Shown here: in pieces, positions 49,265 through 58,071 of the stretch
How the letters are laid out: each line of letters opens with the position of its first letter
Position numbering within the stretch: position 1 is the first letter of the stretch
Assembly: GCF_009711095.1 (NCBI RefSeq)
Contig: NZ_WMJZ01000010.1
Location: 62,001-126,000 of the forward strand
From: Intestinirhabdus alba
Lineage (GTDB): Bacteria; Pseudomonadota; Gammaproteobacteria; Enterobacterales; Enterobacteriaceae
Reading direction: 5' to 3'
Length of the DNA stretch: 64,000 bases
Program-made: the position numbers and the translations under genes
The notes under the pieces: generated by a model
Databases searched by the model: none
What the model saw: the letters and a program-made list of their open reading frames with translations, nothing else
Told to the model about the DNA's origin: nothing

Positions 49265-49535
49265 TCATTGACCGGGGACGCGGCGTTCAAATCTGCTCCC
49301 GACAGATTTGTCACTCACCCCGGTCACAGTGTTTGCTATGTTCCCGGGGATAAATGAGGGACATCCCTGTCCCTCACCGAAGGCGACCTTCGGTCGGGCA
49401 AATTCGTTCCTGACGGATTTGTTGCACGTTTGCCGCATGATTCGGCCTGAGGGCCTCACCCCTTCGGGGCCAGCCCGGGGGCTGTTCAAAACGCACTGCG
49501 TTTTGTCATGCAACTCGAATTATTTGGGGTATATA
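49265..49535. repeat. array of seven hairpins between micF and the ompC promoter
   Basis: An insertion-like stretch made almost entirely of consecutive stem-loops: ACCGGGG/CCCCGGT (49271-49324) enclosing CAAATCTG-7-CAGATTTG (49288-49310); TGAGGGACA-4-TGTCCCTCA (49355-49376); ACCGAAGG-3-CCTTCGGT (49376-49394); CAAATTCG-7-CGGATTTG (49399-49421); CCCC-ttc-GGGG (49459-49469); CAGCCC-gg-GGGCTG (49471-49484); and CAAAACG-5-CGTTTTG (49487-49505). The two CAAAT hairpins are variants of one unit, with loops CTCCCGA and TTCCTGA. The right end, from 49470 to 49532, is nearly identical to the right end of the MITE-like element at 20865-20957. Confidence 0.7.
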
Positions 49536-49572
49536 TATATTTCGCAATACTTTTAAAAAGTGCCCTGTCACT

Positions 49573-49616
49573 TATATTCTGAAACACCTGAATTGCGCTA
49601 TGAAACATCTTTAACC
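49573..49616 (+). promoter_or_regulatory. OmpR-binding region of ompC
   Basis: TTCTGAAACACCTG and, two helical turns on, TATGAAACATCTTT reproduce the spaced GAAACAT motifs of the E. coli ompC OmpR sites. It is followed by the expected AT-rich promoter region and by a leader containing ATGCAGTGGCATAAAAA, which is also conserved in E. coli. The upstream control region therefore looks functional although the gene behind it is not. Confidence 0.8.
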
Positions 49617-49748
49617 GTCTGGTATCACATTCACATTAGATTAATCCAGGGTTTTACGGAAAATGAAACGGCCGCCTGATTAATAAAGGAGTAATCAGGA
49701 TGCAGTGGCATAAAAAGTAAATAAAGGCAAAAGCTAAGGGTTAATAAC

Positions 49749-50316
49749 GTGAAAATTAATGCACTCTCTCTTCTGATTCCCGCGCTGCTGGCGCAGCAAA
49801 TGCGGCTGAGATTTATAATAAAGACGAAAATAAATTAGATCTGTTTGGTAAAGTCGACGGCCTGCACTATTTCTCTGACGATAAAAGCGCCGATGGCGAT
49901 CGAACCTACGTTCGCTTTGGCTTCAGGGGCGAAACCCAGGTCAGCGATCTTATCACCGGCTACGGCCAGTGGGAGTATCAGATCCAGGAGAACGACGCTG
50001 AATCCACCGACAACGCCTGGACCCGCGTGGCCTTTGCCGGGGTGAAGTTTGGCGATGCCGGCTCTTTTGACTACGGGCGCAACTACGGCGTGGTGTATGA
50101 CGTCACCTGCAGTCAAGGGGTAAAGATCTGGAACGCGGCTATGGCGATGAAGATATCCTGAAATACGTGGACGTCGGCGCGACCTGGTACTTCAACAAAA
50201 ATATGTCCACCTGGGTGGATTACAAAATCAACCCGCTGGACGACAACCGCTTCACCCGCGATGCGGGCATTAGCACTGACAATATCGTCGCGCCGGGGCT
50301 GGTTTACCCGTTCTGA
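49749..50316 (+). pseudogene. ompC: ompC porin, disrupted remnant
   Basis: Remains of the major outer-membrane porin. The frame opens at GTG (49749; E. coli has ATG) with the signal sequence [15 protein letters not shown] deletion of about 7 bases relative to E. coli then shifts the frame just before [30 protein letters not shown] (in frame from 49793). Mature sequence continues to [12 protein letters not shown] (about 50107), where it jumps, in another frame, to [65 protein letters not shown] and a stop at 50316. About 180 codons of the roughly 365 expected are missing, including loop L3 and most strands. No functional porin can be made. The terminal phenylalanine needed for assembly is still there, so decay is probably recent. 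Confidence 0.9.
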
Positions 50317-50340
50317 CGGGCGTTGGCCGCTGAGCGTCAA

Positions 50341-50396
50341 AGAGAGGATATTCCCCCTCTCTGTCAGCAAACTGAAAGGCCAGTCGGGCCTTTTTT
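50341..50396 (+). terminator. ompC terminator
   Basis: AGAGAGG...CCTCTCT (50341-50361) followed by AAAGGCC-agtc-GGGCCTTTTTT (50375-50396). The second is a good Rho-independent terminator and remains intact after the pseudogene. Confidence 0.85.
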
Positions 50397-50501
50397 AACG
50401 CACTTTTACGACGCACGGACGGTCGCTTTTGGTGTAGTCTGTGTCGCAAAATTTCTCAGGGGAGGGCGCGTTGCTCATCGCCCGCAGGAGGACAATCAGG
50501 T

Positions 50502-51557
50502 ATGGAGATAAACGTTGCCCGGGCCGTCGTGCTGGCCGCCGCGCTTTTTTTCACCGGCTGCGAAGAGGCTCCGACACCCGCTGACGCCACGCCGCCCGTC
50601 GTCATGGTGCTGCAGGGCAAGACGATGGGCACCGTCTGGCGGGTCAGCGCCGTCGGCGTGGACCCGCGGCGCGGTGCGGCGTTAAAAGAGCGAATACAGG
50701 CGCAGTTGGACGCCGACGATCGGCTGCTGTCGACCTATAAAAACGACTCCGCGCTGATGCGTTTTAACCACTCCGGCAGCCTGTCGCCCTGGCCGGTCAG
50801 CGAAGCGATGGCGGATATCGTCACTACCGCCCTGCGCATTGGTGCCCGCACCGACGGCGCGATGGATATTACCGTCGGGCCGCTGGTAAACCTGTGGGGC
50901 TTTGGCCCGCAGCAGCAGCCGGTAAATACGCCCACCCCGGCGCAAATCGAGGCGGCAAAGGCCCGGAGCGGGCTGCAGCATCTGACGGTCATCAATCAGG
51001 CGCGACGCCAGTATCTGCAAAAGGATATTCCCGATCTGTACGTCGATCTCTCCACCGTTGGCGAAGGCTATGCGGCGGATCGCCTGGCGCGTCTGATGGA
51101 GCAGGAGGGCATCGTTCGCTATCTGGTTTCCGTCGGCGGCGCGCTGAGCGGCCGGGGCATGAACGGTGAGGAGCGACCCTGGCGGGTGGCGATTCAGAAG
51201 CCCACCGACCGGGAAAACGCGGTGCAGGCGATAGTCGATATTAACGGCCACGGCATCAGCACCTCCGGCAGCTACCGGAACTATTACGAGCTGGACGGCC
51301 GACGCCTCTCGCACATTATCGATCCGCAGACCGGCAGGCCCATCGAACACAATCTGGTTTCGGTAACGGTTATCGCGCCAACGGCGCTGGAGGCGGACGG
51401 CTGGGACACCGGCCTGATGGTGCTCGGCGCGGAAAAAGCCAAAGAGGTGGCGCGTCGGGAAGGGCTGGCGGTCTATCTGATCGTCAAAGAGGGCGAGGGC
51501 TTTAAAACCTGGATGTCGCCGCAGTTCCACAGTTTTCTTATCAGCAATAAAAATTAA
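50502..51557 (+). CDS. apbE: FAD:protein FMN transferase ApbE (lipoprotein)
   Basis: Periplasmic, magnesium-dependent flavin transferase that attaches FMN covalently to target proteins such as Rnf/Nqr subunits. It has 351 residues with a lipoprotein signal, LAAALFFTGC, and the acylated cysteine at residue 20. Family motifs are GKTMGTVWRV (residues about 40-49), TDGAMDITVGPLVNLWGFG, DLSTVGEGYAADRLARLMEQ, GGALSGRG, STSGSYRNYYELDGRRLSHIIDPQTGRPIEHNLVSVTVIA and ALEADGWDTGLMVLG, the last holding metal-binding aspartate residues. AGGAGGA precedes the ATG. Order ompC-apbE-ada is as in E. coli. Confidence 0.95.
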   Translation: MEINVARAVVLAAALFFTGCEEAPTPADATPPVVMVLQGKTMGTVWRVSAVGVDPRRGAALKERIQAQLDADDRLLSTYKNDSALMRFNHSGSLSPWPVSEAMADIVTTALRIGARTDGAMDITVGPLVNLWGFGPQQQPVNTPTPAQIEAAKARSGLQHLTVINQARRQYLQKDIPDLYVDLSTVGEGYAADRLARLMEQEGIVRYLVSVGGALSGRGMNGEERPWRVAIQKPTDRENAVQAIVDINGHGISTSGSYRNYYELDGRRLSHIIDPQTGRPIEHNLVSVTVIAPTALEADGWDTGLMVLGAEKAKEVARREGLAVYLIVKEGEGFKTWMSPQFHSFLISNKN

Positions 51558-51640
51558 ACCGCAAGATTGCTGGTTTTCGCCCGCGGATTTGCGGGCACAC
51601 TGGACCTGAGTAAGCGCTATGCTGAATAAAGGAGTCCATG

Positions 51641-52699
51641 ATGAAAAACCTTATACCGATAAGCGACGATAAATGCTGGCAACTGGTGCAGGCGCGCGAT
51701 CCGCGCGCCGATGGTCGCTTTGTCTATGCGGTGCGCACCACCGGCATCTTCTGCCGCCCCTCCTGTCGGGCGAAGCGCGCCCTGCGCCGTAACGTCGCCT
51801 TCTTTATCGACGCGGCGGCGGCGCTGACCGCCGGGTTTCGCCCCTGCAAACGCTGCCGGCCGGACGGCGAAGATGCCCGGCTGCCGCAGCGGGAGAAAAT
51901 TGTCCGCGCCTGCCGTCTGCTGGAGCAGGATACTCCCGTCACCCTTGCTGAGTTAGCCCACCGGGTGGCGTTAAGCCCGTATCATCTGCACCGTCTGTTT
52001 AAGGCCGCCACCGGCATGACCCCGAAGGCATGGCAGCAGGCGTTTCGCGCCCGCCGCCTGCGCGAGTCGCTGCTGGCGGGCGGCAGCGTGACCCGGGCGA
52101 TCCATCACGCTGGTTTTCCCGACGCCGGCAGCTATTATCGCCGGGCGGACAGGGCGCTCGGGATGACGGCAACGCAGTTTCGCCGCGGCGGCGAGCGGCT
52201 GGTGATAGAGTACGGGCTGGCGGAGTGCGCGCTGGGGCGCTGCCTGGTGGCGGAAAGCGAGCGCGGCATTTGCGCGATTTTGCTGGGCGATGATGACGCG
52301 GCGCTGATTGCGGAGCTGCGCGCCCTGTTTCCCGCCGCCGGGGTGCGGCAGGGTGGCGGCGGATTTATGCAGCGCCTTTATGAGGTTATCGCCAGCGTCA
52401 ACGCCCGGGACAGGCCGCTAACGCTGCCGTTAGATATTCAGGGCACCGCCTTTCAGCAGCAGGTCTGGCAGGCGCTGCGCGCTGTGCCCTGCGGCGAGAC
52501 CGTCTGCTACCGGCAGCTGGCGAGCGCGGCGGGCAGGCCGAAGGCGGCGCGTGCAGCGGCCAGCGCCTGCCGGGCCAACAGGCTGGCGATCGTCATTCCC
52601 TGTCACCGGGCGGTGCGCGGCGACGGCTCCCCGGCAGGCTATCGCTGGGGGGCGGAGCGCAAGGCGCGGCTGTTGAAACGTGAGGCGGAGGAGGAGTAA
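51641..52699 (+). CDS. ada: bifunctional DNA methyltransferase and regulator Ada
   Basis: Repairs methylphosphotriesters and O6-methylguanine and activates the adaptive response. There are two adjacent ATGs; the second (51641) has the better spacing, 6 bp from AGGAG, and puts the sensor cysteine at Cys38 (TTGIFCRPSC) as in E. coli, giving 352 residues. The N-terminal zinc domain has the four cysteines of CRPSC and FRPCKRC. An AraC-type helix-turn-helix spans residues about 85-180. The C-terminal methyltransferase active site is IVIPCHRAVRGDGSPAGYRWG. The stop overlaps the alkB start (TAATG). Confidence 0.95.
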   Translation: MKNLIPISDDKCWQLVQARDPRADGRFVYAVRTTGIFCRPSCRAKRALRRNVAFFIDAAAALTAGFRPCKRCRPDGEDARLPQREKIVRACRLLEQDTPVTLAELAHRVALSPYHLHRLFKAATGMTPKAWQQAFRARRLRESLLAGGSVTRAIHHAGFPDAGSYYRRADRALGMTATQFRRGGERLVIEYGLAECALGRCLVAESERGICAILLGDDDAALIAELRALFPAAGVRQGGGGFMQRLYEVIASVNARDRPLTLPLDIQGTAFQQQVWQALRAVPCGETVCYRQLASAAGRPKAARAAASACRANRLAIVIPCHRAVRGDGSPAGYRWGAERKARLLKREAEEE

Positions 52700-53349
52700 T
52701 GCTCGATCTGTTTGCGGAAGCCGAACCCTGGCGGGAGCCGCTGGCCCCCGGCGCGGTGATTCTGCGTCGGCTGGCCCTTGAGAAAGCGCCGCAGCTGGCA
52801 GCGGATATTCAGGCCGTCGCCCGCCGCGCGCCGCTGCGCCAGATGGTAACCCCCGGCGGCTATACCATGTCGGTGGCGATGACCAACTGCGGCCCGCTGG
52901 GCTGGACCAGCGATCGCCGCGGCTACCGCTATTCTGCCGTCGATCCCCTTAGCGGAGAACCCTGGCCACCGTTTCCGGCCTCGTTCACCGCCCTTTGCCG
53001 CGAGGCGGCGTCGGCGGCGGGCTACGGCGATTTTCAGCCGGACGCCTGCCTGATTAACCGCTACGCGCCGGGGGCGAAGCTGTCGCTGCATCAGGATAAA
53101 GACGAGCCGGACCTGCGCGCCCCCATCGTCTCCGTATCGCTGGGACTGCCGGCCCTGTTTCAGTTCGGCGGCCTGCGGCGCAGCGATCCGCTGCGGCGTA
53201 TGCTGCTGGAGCATGGCGATGTGGTGGTGTGGGGCGGCGATTCCCGGCTGTTCTATCACGGCATTCAGCCCCTGAAGCCCGGCATTCATCCTCTGACCGG
53301 CGACTGTCGCTACAACCTGACCTTCCGTCAGGCGGGTAAAAAAGAATAA
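52699..53349 (+). CDS. alkB: alpha-ketoglutarate-dependent DNA dioxygenase AlkB
   Basis: Iron(II)/2-oxoglutarate dioxygenase that reverses N1-methyladenine and N3-methylcytosine damage by oxidative demethylation. The 216 residues equal the E. coli length. The iron ligands are His131 and Asp133 in LSLHQDKDEPDL and His187 in RLFYHGIQPLK; the 2-oxoglutarate-binding arginines lie in CRYNLTFRQA. The substrate-lid residues TPGGYTMSVAMTNCGPLGW are also conserved. It is translationally coupled to ada (one-base overlap), forming the adaptive-response operon. Confidence 0.96.
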   Translation: MLDLFAEAEPWREPLAPGAVILRRLALEKAPQLAADIQAVARRAPLRQMVTPGGYTMSVAMTNCGPLGWTSDRRGYRYSAVDPLSGEPWPPFPASFTALCREAASAAGYGDFQPDACLINRYAPGAKLSLHQDKDEPDLRAPIVSVSLGLPALFQFGGLRRSDPLRRMLLEHGDVVVWGGDSRLFYHGIQPLKPGIHPLTGDCRYNLTFRQAGKKE

Positions 53350-53424
53350 AAATAAGAATTATTATTGATGTGCGCCGGCAGATGTTTAAACTGCGGGCTG
53401 TTTATATTTCTCCTGGATGTATTC

Positions 53425-55068
53425 ATGGAACTTCTCTTTCTTGTCTGGCGGCAGTATCGCTGGCCATTTATCGGCGTGATGGCGCTCAGTCTCGCCAGCG
53501 CCGCGCTGGGTATCGGGCTGATTGCCTTTATTAACCAAAGGCTTATCGAAACGGTGGACGTCTCGCTGACGGTGCTGCCGGAATTCCTCGGCCTGCTGCT
53601 GCTGTTGATGGCGGTTACCCTCGGGTCGCAGCTGGCGCTAACCGTCCTGGGCCACCATTTCGTCTACCGCCTGCGCGGCGAGTTTATCAAGCGCATTCTG
53701 GATACCCGGGTCGAGCGCATCGAGCGGCTGGGCAGTGCCTCCCTGCTGGCCGGGCTGACCAGCGATATCCGCAATATCACCATCGCCTTTGTGCGCCTGC
53801 CGGAGCTGGTGCAGGGGATCGTTCTGGCCTTCGGCTCGGCGGCCTATCTGGCGATGCTGTCGACGAAGATGCTGCTGGTCACCGTCGTCTGGATGGCGAT
53901 CACCATCTGGGGCGGATTTGTGCTGGTGGCGCGGGTCTATAAGCATATGGCGACCCTGCGTGAGACTGAGGATCGGCTGTACGCCGATTATCAGACGGTG
54001 CTGGAAGGGCGCAAAGAGCTGACCCTCAACCGCGAACGCGCGGAGTTCATCTTCCGCCAGCAGTATGAGCCGAACGCCAGCGCGTACCGTCACCATATCA
54101 TTCGCGCCGACACCTTCCACCTCAGCGCCGTCAACTGGTCGAACATTATGATGCTTGGCGCTATCGGCCTGGTGTTCTGGATGGCGAACGGCCTGGGATG
54201 GGCCGATACCGCGGTGGCGGCAACCTATTCACTGACCCTGCTGTTTCTGCGCACGCCGCTGCTGTCGGCGGTCGGGGCGCTGCCGACCCTGCTCACCGCG
54301 CAGGTGGCGTTTAACAAGCTGAATAAATTCGAACTGGCCCCGTTCCGGGCGGCGTTCCCGCGCCCCCGCCCGCAGACCGGCTGGCAAACGCTGGAGCTGC
54401 GGGACGTGGTCTTCCACTATCAGGACAACGCTTTCTCGATAGGCCCGGTAAACCTGACCATCCATCGCGGCGAACTGCTGTTCTTAATCGGCGGCAACGG
54501 CAGCGGTAAATCCACCCTGGCGATGCTGTTGACCGGTCTGTATCAGCCACAGTCCGGGACGATCCTGCTCGACGGCAGGCCGGTTTCGGCCGACGGGCCG
54601 GAGGATTATCGCCAGCTTTTCTCGGCGGTCTTTACCGACGTCTGGCTGTTCGACAGGCTGCTGGGGCCGGGAGGCAAACCGGCCGATCCGCAGCGGGTGG
54701 AGAAATGGCTGGCGCATCTGAAGATGGCGCGTAAGCTGGAGCTGAGCGACGGGCGGATATGCAATCTGCAGCTGTCGAAAGGGCAGAAAAAGCGCGTGGC
54801 GCTGCTGCTGGCGCTGGCGGAAGATCGCGATATTATCTTGCTGGACGAGTGGGCCGCCGACCAGGATCCGCACTTCCGCCGTGAATTCTACCAGGTGTTG
54901 CTGCCGCTGATGCAGGAGATGGGGAAAACCATTTTCGCCATCAGCCATGACGATCACTACTTTATTCACGCCGACCGCCTGCTGGAAATGCGCAACGGGC
55001 AGCTGAGCGAGCTGATGGGCGAGGAGCGCGACGCCGCCTCGCGGGATGCGGTGGCGCGCACCGCCTGA
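53425..55068 (+). CDS. yojI: ABC-type exporter YojI
   Basis: Homodimeric ABC exporter of the inner membrane; in E. coli YojI exports the antibacterial peptide microcin J25 together with TolC. The ATG at 53425 gives the 547-residue E. coli form ([19 protein letters not shown]). Six membrane helices fill residues 1-330. The nucleotide-binding domain (about 340-547) has Walker [10 protein letters not shown], the signature LSKGQKKR (a variant of LSGGQ, identical in E. coli), Walker [12 protein letters not shown] and the switch histidine in [10 protein letters not shown] separate transcription unit from alkB, with a 75-bp gap. Confidence 0.94.
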   Translation: MELLFLVWRQYRWPFIGVMALSLASAALGIGLIAFINQRLIETVDVSLTVLPEFLGLLLLLMAVTLGSQLALTVLGHHFVYRLRGEFIKRILDTRVERIERLGSASLLAGLTSDIRNITIAFVRLPELVQGIVLAFGSAAYLAMLSTKMLLVTVVWMAITIWGGFVLVARVYKHMATLRETEDRLYADYQTVLEGRKELTLNRERAEFIFRQQYEPNASAYRHHIIRADTFHLSAVNWSNIMMLGAIGLVFWMANGLGWADTAVAATYSLTLLFLRTPLLSAVGALPTLLTAQVAFNKLNKFELAPFRAAFPRPRPQTGWQTLELRDVVFHYQDNAFSIGPVNLTIHRGELLFLIGGNGSGKSTLAMLLTGLYQPQSGTILLDGRPVSADGPEDYRQLFSAVFTDVWLFDRLLGPGGKPADPQRVEKWLAHLKMARKLELSDGRICNLQLSKGQKKRVALLLALAEDRDIILLDEWAADQDPHFRREFYQVLLPLMQEMGKTIFAISHDDHYFIHADRLLEMRNGQLSELMGEERDAASRDAVARTA

Positions 55069-55074
55069 CCAACC

Positions 55075-55103
55075 GGTTGCCGCCCCGTCGGCGGGCGGTA
55101 ACC
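55075..55103 (+). terminator. yojI terminator hairpin
   Basis: GGTTGCCGCCC-cgtcggc-GGGCGGTAACC begins six bases after the yojI stop; a T-rich stretch follows about 10 bp later. Probable transcription terminator. Confidence 0.65.
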
Positions 55104-55207
55104 TCACTCTCTTTGTTGTTTTTTCATCCGTTTGATCGCGCCGTTTATTGTTATTTACATAACCCCGAACCATGCTTAACGGCAACTCATTTCATGGACG
55201 CATATTA

Positions 55208-56644
55208 ATGACCGTTAAAACAAAAAACAGCGCCAGGCTGCGTGATGAAGAGCGTGCGCGCCTTATCTGGCTGTTAACCACCGATAAGGCCATTATTTCC
55301 ACGCTGTTGGGGAAGCTTACACTGGCTGAGCAATATGACGTCGGCACCTTAGCCGACGATATTGCTGAGGTAGGGGTGCTGGTGGCCCACCTGCCGCCGC
55401 CGGATCTGGCGGACACCCTCGAAGCGCTGCCGTCGGATGAGCGTCACGCCCTGTGGAGCCTGGTGGAGAGCGCCAGGCGCGGCAACGTGCTGCTTGAGGC
55501 CTCCGAAAACGTCTGGGACGACCTGATTGACGGCATGAGTGACCAGGAGCTGATCGACGCCCTGCAATATCTGGATATCGACGAGCAGATCTACCTGGTG
55601 CACCATCTGCCGCGCAACCTTACCGGGCAGCTGCTGGCAACGCTGCCGCCGGATGAGCGCGAGCGCGTACGGCAGGTGATGCGCTACGAAAAAAATCGCG
55701 TCGGCGCGCTAATGGAGTTTGGGGTTATCACCGTCCGCCCGGACGTTACCCTGCAGGCGGTACAGCGCTACCTGCGGCGGCTGGGCAAAATGCCCCACAA
55801 CACCGATAAGCTGTTCGTTACCGGGCGGGATAAAACGCTGATGGGCGAGCTGACGCTGACCAGCATCCTGCTTAACGACGTACAGAGCAAGGTGAGCGAG
55901 GTGATGGACGACGATCCGCTAACCTTCTCGCCGGAGGATATTGCGGAAAACGCCGCGCGCACCTTTGAGCGCGACAACCTGGTCAGCGCGGCGGTGGTCG
56001 ATGCCTCCGGCAAGCTGATGGGGCGCTTAACCGTTGACGATATCGTTGACGTGGTTTACGAAGAGACCGACAGCGACCTGCGGCGGATGGGGGGCCTGAG
56101 CGCCGAAGAGGACGTGTTCGCCCCGGTGGCGAAAGCGGTGAAAACCCGCTGGGCGTGGCTGGCCGTTAACCTGTGCACCGCGTTTATCGCCTCGCGGGTG
56201 ATCGACGGCTTCGAGCATACCATCTCCCGGCTGGTGGCGCTGGCGTCGCTGATGCCCATCGTGGCGGGCATCGGCGGCAACACCGGCAATCAGACCATCA
56301 CCATGATCGTGCGCGCCCTGGCGCTGCAGAAAATCCAGCCGGGCAACCTGTCGTTTCTTATCCTGCGTGAAATGGGCGTGGCGCTGGTGAACGGCCTGGT
56401 CTGGGGCGGCATCATGGGCGGCGTGACATGGTGGCTGTATGAGGACCGCGCGCTGGGCGGGGTGATGACCCTGGCGATGGTGCTGAACCTGCTGGTGGCG
56501 GCGCTGATGGGGGTGCTGATCCCGATGACGATGGTGAAGCTCGGCCGCGATCCGGCGGTCGGCTCAAGCGTGATGATCACCGCCATCACCGACACCGGCG
56601 GCTTCTTTATTTTTCTCGGTCTGGCGACGCTGTTTCTGCTGTAG
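55208..56644 (+). CDS. mgtE: MgtE-family magnesium transporter
   Basis: Magnesium-gated Mg2+ channel/transporter of the inner membrane. With the ATG at 55208 it has 478 residues; an ATG at 55172 would add 12, and neither has a strong ribosome-binding site. The N domain (residues about 20-135, with repeated PPDERERVRQVMRYE-like helices), a CBS pair (about 140-265, including VMDDDPLTFSPEDIAENAARTFERDNLVSAAVVD) and five membrane helices (about 290-478) with the pore motif MPIVAGIGGNTGNQ are all present. It is not at this locus in E. coli K-12. Its 3' end overlaps the convergent SulP gene by 38 bp. Confidence 0.92.
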   Translation: MTVKTKNSARLRDEERARLIWLLTTDKAIISTLLGKLTLAEQYDVGTLADDIAEVGVLVAHLPPPDLADTLEALPSDERHALWSLVESARRGNVLLEASENVWDDLIDGMSDQELIDALQYLDIDEQIYLVHHLPRNLTGQLLATLPPDERERVRQVMRYEKNRVGALMEFGVITVRPDVTLQAVQRYLRRLGKMPHNTDKLFVTGRDKTLMGELTLTSILLNDVQSKVSEVMDDDPLTFSPEDIAENAARTFERDNLVSAAVVDASGKLMGRLTVDDIVDVVYEETDSDLRRMGGLSAEEDVFAPVAKAVKTRWAWLAVNLCTAFIASRVIDGFEHTISRLVALASLMPIVAGIGGNTGNQTITMIVRALALQKIQPGNLSFLILREMGVALVNGLVWGGIMGGVTWWLYEDRALGGVMTLAMVLNLLVAALMGVLIPMTMVKLGRDPAVGSSVMITAITDTGGFFIFLGLATLFLL

Positions 56645-57851
56645 CCGGACGCCTGCCTCTGACGAGGCGAGGAAGCAGCGCCATCGCGAGGACCCCGGCG
56701 GCTACGCCGATCGCCAGGTTGCCGGTGGAGACCGTCGCCGCCACGGTGACCAGCATTGTCAGCGTTTCGGCGATCGGCGTTCTGGTAAGCGAGGCGGGCT
56801 GCACGCTGCGCCAGCTGAAGGTCTTCACCGCCACTAACACCATAATGCCCGCCAGCACCGCCATCGGGATCTTCGCCATCACCTCGCTCAGGGCGGTCAC
56901 CAACAGCAGCAGCACGCCGGCGGCGGCGAAGGTTGACACCCGGCTGCGGCCTTTGCCCATTTCAACGTTGACGATGGTCTGGCCGATCATCGCGCAGCCC
57001 GCGATCCCGCCGTAGAAGCCCGCCAGCATATTGGCGATCCCCAGACCCGCGCTCTCACGATTCTTGTTGGACGGGGTGGCCGTCAGATCGTCCACCAGCC
57101 TGGCGGTCAGCAGGGATTCCATCAGGCCGACAAAGGCAATGCTCAGGGCGCAGGGCCAGATAATCATCAGCGTCTGCAGCGTCAGCGGTGCCAGCAGCGG
57201 GGTCAGCCCCGGCAGACCGCCGCTCATGGAACCTTCGTCGCCGACCGTTGGCAGCGGCTGTCCGCTGGTGGCGGTAAAAAGGGTCAGCGCAACGACGGCG
57301 ATCAGCGGTGCGGGGATGCTCTTAATCACTCGCGGCGTCCACTGGACGATGAACAGCGTCAGGGCGAACAGCCCCCAGATAAGCGGGCTTTTGTTCCAGA
57401 AGTGCGGCACCTGGGCGAAGAAGATCAGAATCCCCAGCGCGTTAACAAAGCCGGTCATTACCGCAGCGGGAATAAAGCGCATCAGCCGGGCCATGCCCAG
57501 CGCGCCGAACAGGATCTGAATGACGCCAGCCAGTATCACCGCCGGCAGAATGTACTGCACGCCGTGCTGATGCACCATCGGGCCGATAACCAGCGCGACG
57601 GAGCCTGCCGCCGCGGTAACCATTGCCGGACGGCCGCCGAGAAACGACATCGCCAGGCACAGCACCACCGAGGCGATCAGGCTGACCTTCGGGTCTACGC
57701 CGGCAATCACCGAAAAGGAGATCACTTCCGGGATCAGCGCCAGGGCGGTAATGACGCCGGCAAGCGTCTCGCGAGCCAGCAGGCGCGGCGCGCGAAGTAC
57801 GTCGCCGACGGTATGTTCCGCCGCGCGGGCAGAGGGGGAGGTCTTAGGCAT
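56607..57851 (-). CDS. SulP-family anion transporter lacking a STAS domain
   Basis: Predicted inner-membrane anion permease of the SulP (SLC26) family, possibly for sulfate, bicarbonate or a dicarboxylate; the substrate cannot be read from sequence. The 414 residues are mostly hydrophobic. The N-terminus carries the SulP pattern ETLAGVITALALIPEVISFSVIAGVDPKVSLIASVV, and later GLMESLLTARLVDDLT and NMLAGFYGGIAGCAMIGQTIVNVEMGKGRSRVSTFAAA. It stops with RGRRPATAETASPDREK straight after the last membrane helix, so the cytoplasmic STAS domain found in DauA/YchM is absent. It ends inside the mgtE 3' end on the opposite strand. Not a standard K-12 gene here. Confidence 0.85.
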   Translation of the reverse strand: MPKTSPSARAAEHTVGDVLRAPRLLARETLAGVITALALIPEVISFSVIAGVDPKVSLIASVVLCLAMSFLGGRPAMVTAAAGSVALVIGPMVHQHGVQYILPAVILAGVIQILFGALGMARLMRFIPAAVMTGFVNALGILIFFAQVPHFWNKSPLIWGLFALTLFIVQWTPRVIKSIPAPLIAVVALTLFTATSGQPLPTVGDEGSMSGGLPGLTPLLAPLTLQTLMIIWPCALSIAFVGLMESLLTARLVDDLTATPSNKNRESAGLGIANMLAGFYGGIAGCAMIGQTIVNVEMGKGRSRVSTFAAAGVLLLLVTALSEVMAKIPMAVLAGIMVLVAVKTFSWRSVQPASLTRTPIAETLTMLVTVAATVSTGNLAIGVAAGVLAMALLPRLVRGRRPATAETASPDREK

Positions 57852-58021
57852 ACAATCTCTCAGGTCAGGAGGGGCCTGATAACGGCCTGACGATGGCCGT
57901 TCGTGCGGTGAATAACAGAGCGCCGCATAGTACCTTTCCCCGGCGGGGGAGGCCAGTAATGTTTGCGGCGACGCGGGCGAAAATAACGCCCGGCGGTAGC
58001 GCGCGTAAGCGGATATTTAAA

Positions 58022-58049
58022 GGCGATCCGCGGTGCGGGTGGGATCGCC
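58022..58049 (-). terminator. eco terminator
   Basis: GGCGATCC and GGATCGCC pair across a 12-base loop; on the minus strand the stem is followed by TTTAAATATC. It lies 23 bp after the eco stop. The rest of the eco-SulP gap (57852-58021) shows no gene. Confidence 0.75.
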
Positions 58050-58071
58050 GGTCAGCTATGGCAGGTGAGGA

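Noticed and set aside
49265-49535. Possible CRISPR array
   Set aside because: The hairpin units differ in sequence and spacing and there are no regular repeats with unique spacers or cas genes.
49308-49556. 82-codon open frame across the hairpin array
   Set aside because: It has no ribosome-binding site or recognisable family, and the sequence is explained by tandem palindromes.
55104-55207. Magnesium riboswitch (M-box) upstream of mgtE
   Set aside because: The leader is only about 100 bp after the yojI hairpin, and none of the conserved M-box stems could be recognised.
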